64,000 nt of DNA from Xenopus tropicalis. Lineage: Eukaryota; Chordata; Amphibia; Anura; Pipidae. A program made the position numbers and the translations under genes. The DNA lies in the NCBI RefSeq assembly GCF_000004195.4, contig NC_030677.2, forward strand, positions 69,278,222 to 69,342,221. The letters run 5' to 3'. The first letter of the stretch is position 1. Every line of letters starts with the position of its first letter. The notes beneath the pieces were generated by a model. That model saw nothing but the letters and a program-made list of their open reading frames with translations. It ran no database searches and was not told the DNA's origin. This document shows, in pieces, positions 45,007 through 57,580 of this stretch.

Positions 45007-46299
45007 CACAGGGAAAAAAATAATGAAATTCGCCACTAGGTGGCATATGGTCTAAGGCATTTTCTATTGTGTTTTGCTGGCAAGTCTTTGTACTTTATCA
45101 CCATCTAGAAGCAGGATTTAACACTCAAAAATGGTGTCTGGACATGGTGAGAAAAAATGTGAAAACTTGCTGGCTGCATCTGTAGCTAAGGATATATTTC
45201 TTAGGCACTTCTGTACCAATATTAGAGATAGGGAAATCACATGCTAACCTTTCTATTAAAGGGTTTCTAAAATCCTATTTTGTTTCAGGATTGAACCTTT
45301 CTTTTCCCTTTCTAACCTCAAGGCATGCCTTCACATCCAATGTAAGAATGCTGTAGTTAATAGTTTTGCCTCTGTAAACCTTTTCCTCTGTAAACATACT
45401 AAGCATATATTAGTGCCATTTTATTTTACTATCAACTAAAAAATATGCCGCTTTTTCATGATTTTTAATGTAATAATATGATTTGGAACAGTTACCTAAG
45501 CCTGACCCCCTATTCCCCTGCTGATCTGGCTGACTACTTTGAAACTCAAATAAAATGTAACAGTAGCGACTGTCCTCAGACTGCCTTCAGCCTGCATCCT
45601 CCTAACCTCACAATTCCCTGCACATGTGATATCAATAAGGAAAGGAACAATACAGTGCAATGCATTGTGGGTTATGTAGTTCCTGCATGCTGTCTGTAAG
45701 CTGTGGAGAATTTGTTACAATTTGTAACATCAGTGTTTTAGTCCCCTCTCTCCTGCCAGGATTTCAAATGATGCAGAAAGAGAAGAACTGTTTTGCAGCT
45801 GGATTTCAGCATATAAAATGGTATTTATTCATACTTTTTGAAAGAACAGATTACAATGATAGGTATATTACGCAGTTCTTTTGTGTGGGGCTCTTTTTAA
45901 ATTTTGGTTCCCCTTTAACATTAAGGTTTAGCTACAGTATAACTGCTAACCTTAAGGCATTTCCAGCAAATATTGTATAATCTTCTCATCGCACTGCACA
46001 TTTTGAAACTCAAAAGGTAAGCCCGTGGCTAAATTTTATTAAATGTACCTTTACTGAGTGATAATACCAGTTGATTTATAATGTTCTTAATGTTCTCTAT
46101 AAAGCATACCTTTAAGTGATAAAAACCATTGAGGAGGTATAGTCATTAACCACAAGATCTCCTTCTGAAAGAGACATAATATGTTGGAGGGGAATTATCT
46201 AGACGTGTAGGTAATGTTATATAAACGGATGGAAATTGGTTAAAAGGCCCTGTGCCACAACTGACAGAAAAGGTGTACATTTGTACTGATGTCACGTTG
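45007..46299. other. Intergenic, nothing recognised
   Basis: AT-rich sequence without convincing exons. Two overlapping open frames around 45478-45980 have no domain or splice support. Confidence 0.6.
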
Positions 46300-47245
46300 G
46301 GCTTGATATTATATACTGATATTATATACTGATATTATATATTTATATTATATACTGATATTATATACTTATATACTTACTATATTATATACTTATATTA
46401 TATACTTATATTATATACTGATATTATATATTTATATTATATACTGATATTATATACTTATATTATATACCGATATTATATACTTATATACTTACTATAT
46501 TATATACTTATATTATATACTGATATTATATACTTATATTTACTATATTATATACTTATATTATATACCGATATTATATACTTATATACTTACTATATTA
46601 TATACTTATATTATATACTGATATTATATACTTATATTTACTATATTATATACTTATATTATATACTGATATTATATACTTACTATATTATATACTTATA
46701 TACTTATATTATATATTTATATTATATACTGATATTATATACTTATATACTTACTATATTATATACTTATATTATATACTGATATTATATATTTATATTA
46801 TATACTGATATTATATACTTATATACTTACTATATTATATACTTATATTATATACTGATATTATATACTTATATTTACTATATTATATACTTATATTATA
46901 TACTGATATTATATACTTACTATATTATATACTTATATACTTATATTATATATTTATATTATATACTGATATTATATACTTATATTATATACCGATATTA
47001 TATACTTATATACTTACTATATTATATACTTATATTATATACTGATATTATATACTTATATTTACTATATTATATACTTATATTATATACCGATATTATA
47101 TACTTATATACTTACTATATTATATACTTATATTATATACTGATATTATATACTTATACTTACTATATTATATACTTATATTATATACTAATATTATATA
47201 CTAATATTATATACTGATATTATATACTTATATTATATACTGTAC
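46300..47245. repeat. AT-rich hierarchical satellite (TATATTA-type)
   Basis: About 945 bp consist almost only of A and T with regular single C or G interruptions (ATATTATATACTT, ATATTATATACTGAT and ACTTACTAT subunits). The rarer ATACCGATATTATA phrase occurs at 46471, 46569, 46993 and 47091: pairs 98 bp apart, the pairs 522 bp apart. This shows duplication of blocks at more than one scale. Confidence 0.9.
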
Positions 47246-47516
47246 CATAGAGGTAATATATTCTAAAGGCACACAACATTACATCAGGATTGTTGAATAC
47301 TAAAATGGGATTTGTATGTATTGCTGGAATCTCTTTTTGATATAAGATCAAATAAATCAGGTTTTGATCTTATATTGATATTAAATATGTCAGGTTTTGT
47401 GGTATTTCAATCTGTGGTTTCCTGATGCAAAGGAATGTGTGGCATATTTTTTTAGCTTAGTGTTTTTGGTCTCTTAGACCATCAAGAACATGAACCCCTA
47501 CTACCTTCTATTGTGA

Positions 47517-48063
47517 TTAAAGGGATACGCAATGATTTTTATGGGGTACTTTATTTCTAAATTACACTGTTTACATAGCAAATAATTCACTCTACCATTT
47601 AAAATGTTATTCTTGAACCAACAAATATATTTTTTTTAGTTGTAATATTGGTGTGTAGGTGCCATCTCAGTGCATTGTGCCTGATTCTGATCTTTCAGAA
47701 GGAGCCAGCGCTACACATTAGAACTGCTTTTAGGTAACCTATTGTTTCTCCTACTCCCATGTAACTGGAGGAGCCCCAAGCCTGGCTTGGATTTCTTACT
47801 ATTGAGTGCTATTCTGATATCTACTGGGAGCTGCTATCTAGCTACCTTCCCATTGTTCAGCTGATCGGCTGCTGGGAAGGGGGGTGATATCACTAGAACT
47901 TGCAGCAGAGCAGTAAAGTGTGACTGAAGTCTATCAGAGCACAGGTCACATGGCTCTGTTTATGTTTTTGAAAAACAGATTTCAATGCAGGATTCTGATG
48001 AAGAAGCTCTATTAACTGATACGTTTAGAAAATAACACGTTTTCCAATGACAGTATTGCTTAT
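47517..48063. mobile_element. T2/Kolobok-type MITE, right end decayed
   Basis: The left end is TTAAAGGGATACGCAATGAT. The right end, ACGTTTTCCAATGACAGTAT, is the expected inverted end (ATGACAGTATCCCTTTAA type) but its last bases have decayed. The interior (TCTTTCAGAAGGAGCCAGCG, CTACTCCCATGTAACTGGAG, GCTGATCGGCTGCTGGGAAG) matches a common Xenopus repeat from memory. Confidence 0.75.
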
Positions 48064-50425
48064 TGTATAAACTGTGGCTTCCACTTCCATCTCAGTTGGA
48101 GCATTATGGATCGCCAGTCATAAAATCACAAAAGGTGTGACTTGCTGTATAAATGCCATATACAAATGGCTGGATACTTTCCATGCCAGGCCAGAAACTA
48201 TAACAAAAAGAGACCAATAGGGGCAGCAGAGGAAGAAGTAGGCATAACTCTGGTTCAACAGTAAAATGCAAGTAATGTCTTGGAATGAAGCTTTCATGGT
48301 TCCTGGGACCCTTCAATTGGAAAAAAAAAAGAGACTTTTCAATGTGACCAAAAAGAGACAACAAACTCACCAGTAATTACGGGTTGGGGGGGGGGGTTGA
48401 GAGCACATATGCCCTAAACCTACCACAGAAGATACAGCAGGCACTGACAGATCCCACAAACAGGCATAACATCTTTAAAACCAAAGAGTAGAAAAAAACA
48501 GAATCCAGTCTAGTCTTTAAAGCCAATATCTGTTTAACTTCCTCACTTCCTTACTTTGTACTGAAGGAAAATGTTAACCATCTATCTGTAATAGGGTCAT
48601 GCTGGGCTGCAGAGCTGCTGGTCTGTCTACTTCATTAAATAGAAAGGGAGTTAAATGAATATTTGCTGTAAAAGCTAGACAAACCTTCAAGCCCCAATTC
48701 TGATGTTGATGAATCACGTTATTATGAATAATTATACTAACAGACCCCCCCCCATATTCCCCATTGGTTAATCATTGGATTATACTGATTGGTAGGATGC
48801 GGGTTTATATTCTGTATACAGTATGTTGTGTGTTCAGCTTATGATTAAGTGCCCAGTCGATAAAACAAGGCTATGATGTGTCTACATTTGCTTTAAATAA
48901 AGTTTGCAGCTATGCCTGCTGTATCTTTTGTGGAATTGTAGACAAAATTCAGAGTGCAGAAAATATGCCATGGCGAAGCAATTGGGCCTGTAGGAGAAGC
49001 TTTAGCCATTCCAGGGCCCATTCTGTGGGCCACCCAGTTTTGTATATGCTTCTCAATTTGTGGCATGGTCACTCGTCTCACGCTTTAAAATGTACCGATT
49101 TGTGATACAGTTTATTCTGCTAAAACCTTTGTTTAATCTGCAGTTACTATGAAAAATGTGTTGAATTTTGTACAAAAGAAAAAATGGAAAAACAGAAAGA
49201 GCAATCCAACTCCCTGGTCCCTCTGTTCAATAAATGGTTACGTTTTCTGATTTTAATGGATATTGAGGTCGGGAAGTTAAAAGAAAAAACACAAGCCCCA
49301 GTTATCCAATAGTGCAGTACAAATGAATGTGCAGAAAATGTGCCGTGCTTCTGGCTAATATCAATAACTGTCATAAATCTGCTGCAGAGAAATATAGAAT
49401 GCTCATTCCACCCTGCCTTTTTACTTTTCATTCATTGATTCCAAACTAATACATTTGTATTGCCCATCAGAACATGGACCTGTCTAACACAATATGAAAG
49501 AAACAGTTCTGTTTTCCTTGCAACAGTTCACTAATGGCTCCCTTATTCTTTATTTCTCGTTTGTGAGCAGCACTGTATTTAGGTTTGGTGCCACAGACCT
49601 GAGTGCGCCCTCCTAGCTTGCGTGCTGTGCATGCACGTGGGTGCGAGTTACATCACTTCCTGTTACACATGACTTCACTTCTGCCCCTGGGGAGGAATAT
49701 TTTTTCTTCCTACAAAAAAATGTAATTTATCATATAGGCAGCTGAGGGACACACCCAAAAAGCTGCAATCCTAAACATGGGCCCTCAGGTGTCTATATAT
49801 AAATATGGCCCAGTTTGTGAGCCCCAGAATGCCTTCAGACAATGTTATGTTTCATGTGCTCTTTCAGATGTAAAAGTGTCTAGGCATGTCATAGATTTAC
49901 AACTAGAATAATTGCATAGCACCTAGGAGACTTTTGGGGTATTAACAAGACCAGGTACATAAGCCAAGCAGCAGAGATTTGCAGTTGTTTATCTCCAATT
50001 CCATCCCAAAAGGCTATTTCCCGCTATATTAAGTTCTAGTTAGAATCTGCCTTGAGTATATGGTACAGTTTTCCTCATGTACACAGATAATCCACATTAT
50101 AGAATCTGTAACCATTCACAAAAGAACAAAAACTCATAAATGCTGTGAGTTCTTAAGATCAGCTTGCCAAATATAACTAGCTTTAATAAGCAAAGGCTAT
50201 ATTTGAGGCTATAGGATATGATTTATCTACAGAAATACACAAGAGGGCAGTACAGGGTATTAGCAATAGAAATCTTAATTAACAAGACTGTAAAAGGGCA
50301 CAAGGCCATTTAATCATCTTTACAGCTTGAAGTTTTATTAAAACAAATAATCACTTTGGTGAATTTCTTTCCTAGAAAGCTGATTAACAGTTAACTTAAA
50401 GGCATAGTGTCCTTTACATATAGAA
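48064..50425. other. Intergenic, nothing recognised
   Basis: No exon, RNA gene or complete transposon is visible. There is a G run at about 48386-48395, a C run at about 48745, and a GC-richer patch at about 49590-49690 that may be a repeat fragment. Confidence 0.55.
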
Positions 50426-50611
50426 CAGTGGTTCTCAACCTTCCTAATGCCGCGACCCTTTAATACATTTCCTCATGTTGTGGTGACCCCCAGCCATAAA
50501 ATTATTCCTAAGACCATCGGAAATATGTGTTTGCTGATGGTCTCAGACGACCCCTGTGAAAGGGTCATTCGACCCCCATAGGGGTCGCGACCCACAGGTT
50601 GAGAACCGCTG
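50426..50611. mobile_element. Small hAT-type MITE with perfect 8-bp duplication
   Basis: ATATAGAA flanks both ends (50418-50425 and 50612-50619). The ends are CAGTGGTTCTCAACC and GGTTGAGAACCGCTG. The interior carries CGCGACCC and GGGTCGCGAC arms. The ends are of a type widespread in vertebrate hAT elements. Confidence 0.92.
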
Positions 50612-51079
50612 ATATAGAACCAAATGATGTATTGTTTATGAAGGTTTCATTCTCCCAGTATACTCATTTCAGTAAGGGCTATAGCACTCATGGTGCTTTT
50701 CAGCTTGGAATCTTTCACCCCCTGTGGTTCCCATGGTGCCAAGCAATAGGACTTGCTGAGTAAGTCTGAAAATGTTTCACGTTCATCTCAGTAGGGCTAA
50801 TGACTTCTTCTTCAATGGAAGAAGTGCAACCACAGTTGCGGTGATGTAGAAATGGGTGCAGTCATTGTGAAAATCTGTGCCATTCATCAAAAAGCTGTTC
50901 TCCCCACTCGTGTGTTTGGGAATGATGTGCCGGTACACCCTGAGGTCATTACACCCTTGGCTTGAAAGCCCCTTCTACTTTTCATGGTCAATCCAAGATG
51001 TCACCTATTTATAGCATCCCCATCACATTTGATGTTTACACAATTTACTGATATTAACATTTCTACATTTCCTCCTCAG

Positions 51080-51234
51080 GAAAATGTGCAATGTTAGGAA
51101 TGTAACTGGAATATTAAGTCATTTTGGATGCTCCCTGGATGAAATTTCATTTGACTTTGGCAGAGCAGCAAACACCATGGAAGCTGCCCAATTTATAGAC
51201 CTGTATTCTTCACTCTGTGAGCACTTTGCTTACA
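51080..51234 (+). other. Exon-like segment, unassigned
   Basis: A 155-bp stretch lies between a good acceptor (CCTCCTCAG) and a good donor (GTGAGT at 51235). One frame is open across it and beyond (51084-51299), reading MCNVRNVTGILSHFGCSLDE and then a mostly ordinary protein composition. I recognise no family and see no partner exons. It may be chance, a noncoding exon or a conserved noncoding element. Confidence 0.25.
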
Positions 51235-51389
51235 GTGAGTGTACCACGTGCATGCTAATGCTGAAGGGCCTCAGGCTGGCACATTTTCATAATGAATAAA
51301 TGAATGTATTATAAAAAATTCATACCAAGGTAGATAAAGACTGCTGTTGTATTCCAAGCACCACTAACCCCTTCCTGAATATATCACTG

Positions 51390-51800
51390 TCAGGGCCGGA
51401 AGGGCACAAGAGGCACCTGCCTAGGGCGCAATGGTGCAGGAGCGCCAGGCAGGTACCTCTTCTTTCATCTACAACTAGTTCCAGGCCCTTTCCCCCTCAC
51501 TGTAGTACCCCCTGCCAGTGGCCCCAGCAACCCCACCACCCTGTGTGCGCGCATCGTGCGATCATTTGCACACACGTGTGCACACTCGGGGGGCAGGGGG
51601 AAAGAGAAGTAATAAAAAAAAAAATTATAAAATTGTAGCCTCACAGAGCAATAGTTATTGGCTGCTGGGGTCAGTGGCCATGTGAAAACTGGAAAGTGGC
51701 AGAAGAGGAAAGAAAATTGATAAAAATTAAAAATAAGACCAACTAAGAATAGGATAATCTATAACAGAGTAAAAGTTAACTTTAAGGCAAACTACTACCC
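51390..51800. repeat. Repeat fragments including half a T2-like MITE
   Basis: A GC-rich patch (51390-51600, with CCTGCCTAGGGCGCAATGGT) is followed at 51601-51800 by the right half of the family seen at 26373-26700 (TTGTAGCC, GGGGTCAGTGG, AAAAGTTAACTTTAAGGC). The left half is absent. Confidence 0.6.
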
Positions 51801-52794
51801 AGTGGGACAAATAGCGCTGCCACGTGCTCCATGCTGCAGTGGTTGGACTGGGGCAGATAACCTCCATGATAGTATTCATTAGAAAGCAGCAGTCTATATC
51901 CCAGCACAGATTAGTTTAATGGCAGTTACAAAATGAGTTTGCAGTTATAGTTGTATAATTAGTAATTTGCCCGGGGCTACACTGTACAGCCAGTGGCTGC
52001 AGAATTCCCTGACTGCCTGTCACAGACACCAGCAAACTCTCTCCTAGTTATATTACCTCTGGTAAGTTTTCCTGTAACTTGAAACAAGAATCTCTGTTGC
52101 TCTGTAGTTTTTGGTTTCTCATATTGTAAGGTTATAAGAGAAATCAGTTCATTTTCTAAAACTTTTGGCAGTAATGACAATAAAATGTTTAAGTGGTATT
52201 GCTGAAATCTATTGACTACCTTTTAACTGGCCTTAACTTGTCTGCTCTGAATGCTGAAATTTTCACATTTAAGAAATAAACATTAATGGCATCTGATCAC
52301 TTTTGTTGCTTATCTGGTCTCGGTGTTGCTAATGGATACTTACTACAGGGGTGATCAGGGCCATTCTGGTGGAAGACAACAATTGCCCAGGGCTGCCCAC
52401 ACTGCTTGGTTCCTGTTGGGAGCACCTGGCTGGTCTGAGGGTTTGGGCGGGGGCAACTTTTCAGTGTTACCGGTTGGAGAACATGTATTCTCCTGAGGCT
52501 GGGTACTGAATGGAGTGTCAGTCAAGGTGTAAATCCCCACCTCAAAGCAGAAATGAGCTTGAGCCCTTGCATTTACTTATGTCTTGTTTGTGTTCTGGCT
52601 CCATAGTTTGTATTGCTCTAAGTGGGTCACTGTCCTGCAGTGATTAAATAAGACACTTTTCTATAAATAAAACAAGAAAGTCAGTTGCACTGAAGAAGCT
52701 GATTGGATGTGTAGTAAAACATATTTAATGATAAGTCCAGTTGCTCTAGATTTACTTATACTAGATAATAAAGTCACCTCTCTACTATGTTAGG
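51801..52794. other. Intergenic, nothing recognised
   Basis: No exon or complete element is visible. A short stretch at about 52340-52480 is GC-richer than its surroundings. Confidence 0.55.
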
Positions 52795-53091
52795 CAGTGA
52801 TCCCCAACATGTTGCTCACCACCCCATTTGATGTTGCTCCCAGTTGCTTCAAAGTAGGTGCCCATTTTTGAATCTCTGGCTTGGGGTCAGTTTTGGGAAG
52901 TTTTGGAAGCACAGAGACACAGTTTTACTCCAAGCAGAGCCTCCTGCAGCCAGCTGTCCACGTGGGCTACCAAATAGCCAATCACAGTCCCTGTTTTACA
53001 TCGCAAAAGAACTTTATTCATCCTTGTGTGGCTCACCAACACTTTTTATATCTGCATGTGGCTCATGAGTAAAAAAGGTTGGGGATCCCTG
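52795..53091. mobile_element. hAT-type MITE, opposite orientation
   Basis: The ends are CAGTGATCCCCAAC and GTTGGGGATCCCTG, the same family as 37700-38007 but inverted relative to it (GAACTTTATTCATC and GTGGCTCACC lie inside). The flanking octamers ATGTTAGG and GTCTAAGG match at five of eight positions, so the duplication has decayed. Confidence 0.8.
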
Positions 53092-53454
53092 GTCTAAGGA
53101 ATCAATGGGACAGGTAAAGGTTAACAAAAAAACCCAGCAGCAAAGTATAATATTTAAATATGTAAATGATACGGTTATGAGGTGAGATGAAATCACAATG
53201 TAAGGCTTAAAAAGAAGGAAGATTATAGGTTTCGGTGAAACCCTGTAAAACATTTTATTGTCAAGGGCATTAATTGGTTTTCCTGGCAATGGTTCTTTTC
53301 ACGACGTTATTGTGTGAGACACCAAAAACTACAGAGGAACAGAGATTTGTGTTGCAAATAACAGAGTGTAATGTGAAAAGCAAAATATCAAGAAAAGCCA
53401 CTGTATTTAGCAGGCTGGTTTTAAGAGGGGCAATAAACTGATAATGTATCTGCT

Positions 53455-54655
53455 GGGCAGTGGCATATAAATAGAGTGTATCCTGGCATATTTGGTGGGC
53501 AGAGTGGCATATAACTAGAGGGTATCCTGGCATATTTGGTGGGCAGAGTGACATATAAATAGAGTGTATCCTGGCATATTTGGTGGGCAGAGTGGCATAT
53601 AACTAGAGTGTATCCTGGCATATTTGGTGGGCAGAGTGGCATATAACTAGAGGGTATCCTGGCATATTTGGTGGGCAGAGTGACATATAAATAGAGTGTA
53701 TCCTGGCATATTTGGTGGGCAGAGTGGCATATAACTAGAGTGTATCCTGGCATATTTGGTGGGCAGAGTGGCATATAACTAGAGTGTATCCTGGCATATT
53801 TGGTGGGCAGAGTGGCATATAACTAGAGGGTATCTTGGCATATTTGGTGGGCAGAGTGGCATATAACTAGAGTGTATCCTGGCATATTTGGTGGGCAGAG
53901 TGGCATATAACTAGAGGGTATCCTGGCATATTTGGTGGGCAGAGTGGCATATAACTAGAGTGTATCCTGGCATATTTGGTGGGCAGAGTGGCATATAACT
54001 AGAGTGTATCCTGGCATATTTGGTGGCATATAACTAGAGTGTATCCTGGCATATTTGGTGGGCAGAGTGGCATATAACTAGAGTGTATCCCGGCATATTT
54101 GGAGGGCAGAGTGGTATATAACTAGAGTGTATCCTGGCATATTTGGTGGGCAGAGTGGCATATAACTAGAGGGTATCCTGGCATATTTGGTGGGCAGAGT
54201 GGCATATAAATAGAGTGTATCCTGGCATATTTGGTGGGCAGAGTGGCATATAACTAGAGTGTATCCTGGCATATTTGGTGGGCAGAGTGGCATATAACTA
54301 GAGTGTATCCTGGCATATTTGGTGGGCAGAGTGGCATATAACTAGAGTGTATCCTGGCATATTTGGTGGGCAGAGTGGCATATAACTAGAGTGTATCCTG
54401 GCATATTTGGGTATCCTGGCATATTTGGAGGGCAGAGTGGCATATAACTAGAGGGTATCCTGGCATATTTGGTGGGCAGAGTGGCATATAAATAGAGTGT
54501 ATCCTGGCATATTTGGTGGGCAGAGTGGCATATAAATAGAGTGTATCCTGGCATATTTGATGAGCAGAGTGGCATAAAACTAGAGGGTATCCTGGCATAT
54601 TTGGTGGGCAGAGTGGCATATAACTAGAGTGTATCCTAGTATCTTTGGTGGGCAG
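53455..54655. repeat. 44-bp minisatellite, about 27 copies
   Basis: The unit contains CCTGGCATATTTGGTGGGCA followed by GAGTGGCATATAACTAGAGT and GTAT (44 bp). Units vary mainly at two places: TAACTAG or TAAATAG, and GAGTGTAT or GAGGGTAT. Partial units occur at about 54020 and 54411. Because 44 is not divisible by three, three units (132 bp) read open in all three minus-strand frames, which creates overlapping false open frames across the array. Confidence 0.95.
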
Positions 54656-56868
54656 AATATGAACTCTACAGCCATTGGTTGTGCAATGCAACCCCTAGCC
54701 ATCAGCCAACTAATTTTGATCAGCATGAAAATTGTTATTTCCTCACCAGACAAAGGGATAAACCAATGTTTATCACCTCTTACTGTAACCCTAGGGATCC
54801 TTCTAGAGAGCATAGGCTGGAGTTTAGGTGTAGCCAAGATCCAATCACAGGCTGAAGATCACTTTCCCAATTCCACCGTGGATTCATTATTATTAGCTGT
54901 CTCTGAATAACCGCTATCTTTTGTTTCAAATAGCACATACATCTTAGTACAATGAGTATATTTATCAGATAACAGTGTTTTGAATTGCTTTTGAGATTAG
55001 AATGAAAGGCTTCGTCCTTGGTCACATATAAAAGGGGAATGGGAAAGAGTCCAGCAGTGATAAAAGCGAGGGCACTATGTTGCTGCCAGGAAGATAAGGG
55101 GATGACAACTCATTATTGATAGATGCATGTGCATGGACCTAAATGTTCTGGATGTATCAGTTATAGGGAGAAAATTGCAAACTTCTTCTCTCAAGAGACT
55201 CCATCCGGCAGTGCTTCCCATAAGCCTATTCTATAGCACATAAATAGAGATTGCAATAGTAAGATGTAATAAGGTTTATTTTTTACTGGTTAGTACAAAG
55301 TGAAGCAATCTAGTGTCCATTTGTGCAGAGAGTTTTAATATTTTCTTGGTACTGCTTCTATTTTCCACAAACTGGTGGAGCTGATAGTGTACCAAGAACG
55401 CGCCAGCCCCCCTGCAAGAAAATCTTTAGAAGGACCCGGAATGCCCTCTACAAATACTAAACCACGGCTACGAGATATAGGTCTGAGTGATGGTGGTATT
55501 AGTGCTGTAACTGCACTTCTGCCAGAGTTTTTCCAGCCAGGAAGCTAGCTGCCACCCAAATAATGTAAAGCACAGGTATATCAGACCCTCAGTCTCATCT
55601 GGGCCATTGCATTAATGTACTCACAGTACAGGCTTCTCTGAGGTAAAGTTGTTAAGGAGCATTGAATAACACAATGCTTCTTATACTGGGGCAGACATCC
55701 ATCTTCCTCAGCACGTGGAAGCCAAAGAGAAAGAACATGATGTGACTCTCCTTTATAAAGACTAAAGAAATAATGACATCTCCTACCCAAATCTAGAATA
55801 GCCAGGGCAACACTATAACCTGGAATGGGAAACAATACCCCCTCCTAGCTCTTAGCTGACAAAAACCAAAGGATTTCCAAACTAGTAGGGGTTTTCCAAG
55901 TCACAAGGCACGTTAATCCTATGGGCCCCTACATTTTATTATAAAAGCACCCATCTGGGGTCTGGCTATGCTCTACACCTAGCACCCAACTGGGAATCTG
56001 AATCTCATGCAAGATAAGGGACAAATAGCCAGTGGAAGGGGGTTTGCCTACATTTGTAACTGGCTGAACTGTTGGACTTATGGGTTCAAAGGGTTCTAGT
56101 AAGGTATATCTATAGGTGTGCTGTAAGAGATTAAGTACCATGGTGTTACATGCCTACATGCGTTTGTATGTACATATTGTATGTTATGTTTGTTACTGGC
56201 TGTGTGGGTATTTATAGAATTAGGAATTCAGTGTTGGAGATGTCCATAGCTACAGTAGCTTCAAGGCATGCTTTGCCTTAGAGTAAGCTTTAAACAAAAT
56301 AGCAAAAATAGCCCAAACTGTAGTTTTAATTGCTCGTTATACCAAATAAATGTTTTAATATGTCAACAAATAGCCTAGCTTTGGCATGGTTTGCTATTAT
56401 TGAGCTATTACTTTAGGCAAGGAGTTTTCTTTCCCTAAAATTATTTTAGCATTTATATGCTGCATATAGTTTTTATGAAATCCATTTCTATGTATGGGAT
56501 TCTTTCATTTCTTTCTAACATTCTCAGTGAGACTACATTAGCATATGATTGTCTGGGAGAGGTTAGGAAAGCAGATTTCTGACTACACCCTCCTGGAATG
56601 AATTTCCATATTAATGATTGCTTCAGTGACATATTGTCATATCAAATGTCTGTCTGTTTAAAGGCGTTAGATCCATTGGCAGTGACAGGGGAACCCTCTC
56701 TGGTTATGAGTGATTGCGGAAGCAGCCACAAGTGAATACATTTAACATGTAAGCAAAATCAAAATGGAAAACCCCTTGGAAACAGGTGTTAGCTAGTATT
56801 TTAAAGCAACAGAGAGATTTTGGGTGAAATTAACAGCAATGTAATCTAAAATCTATGTTGGAAAGGAG

Positions 56869-56870
<2 letters not shown>
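54656..56870. other. Intergenic, nothing recognised
   Basis: The sequence is AT-rich, without exon or repeat signals that I can support. Confidence 0.55.

Positions 56871-56872
<2 letters not shown>

Positions 56873-56924
<52 letters not shown>
56873..56924. repeat. (TA)n microsatellite
   Basis: About 50 bases of uninterrupted alternating T and A, followed by CTGTATATAAG. Confidence 0.95.
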
Positions 56925-56925
<1 letters not shown>

Positions 56926-57179
56926 TGTATATAAGTAACTAGTGAGGTGGATGAAAGAGAAAGGGCACTAAAACTATGGCAATACTGTTCTTGGAGAGGG
57001 GATATCCAGCTAAGATCACACACACACATTAAAACATGGGCCATGATGTTGAATTGTGAATTAATCTTGAGAAATGGGAGGCCAGAGCCGGAGGGTGTTG
57101 ATAAAGATGATTCAGAACCACATTGGCACAGACTATGAAAGGGTATACTGTTGGTTATACTGTGTTTCATTTACTTTGA

Positions 57180-57541
57180 GGGTGTGATTTATCAACGTTC
57201 AAGTTTAATTTTTTTCACAATTCGAGTTTTTTTGCGGTAAAAAAAAACCAAATTCGAATTATGGTTCAAAAACTCAAATGTCTGGTATTTATTAGGTACA
57301 AAAAATCTTGAAAACTCGAATATAAAAATTACCCATATAAAAACTTGTGAGTTTCTATAGAAGTCAATGGGGAAACTCAAACAAATTTGTAAACTTGAAA
57401 AATTCGAGGTATTCAAGTTTTTTATTCAAATGAGTTTTCCTTATTAATAATTAGTACCTAAGAACATTCGATATGCGAGTTTATTCGAGTTAGAAAAACA
57501 AACTCAAATTCACACAAACTTGAAGATTGATAAATAAGCCC
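57180..57541. mobile_element. PIF/Harbinger-like MITE
   Basis: The left end is GGGTGTGATTTATCAACGTT followed by CAAGTTT, and the right end is AAACTTGAAGATTGATAAAT followed by AAGCCC. The ends are imperfect inverted repeats of the GGGC..TTTATCAA type. No clean three-base duplication survives. Confidence 0.65.
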
Positions 57542-57580
57542 AATTAATATTATGTTGCGTTCTCAAATGGTGCTCTAGAT

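Noticed and set aside
46300..47245. AT-rich tract as a replication origin or CRISPR-like array
   Set aside because: It is a vertebrate satellite with nested duplications, and has no regular spacers.
53270..54837. Minus-strand frames of 71-117 codons with repeated PLCPPNMPGYTLVICHSAH-like text
   Set aside because: They are shadows of the 44-bp minisatellite and have no start context, splice support or family.
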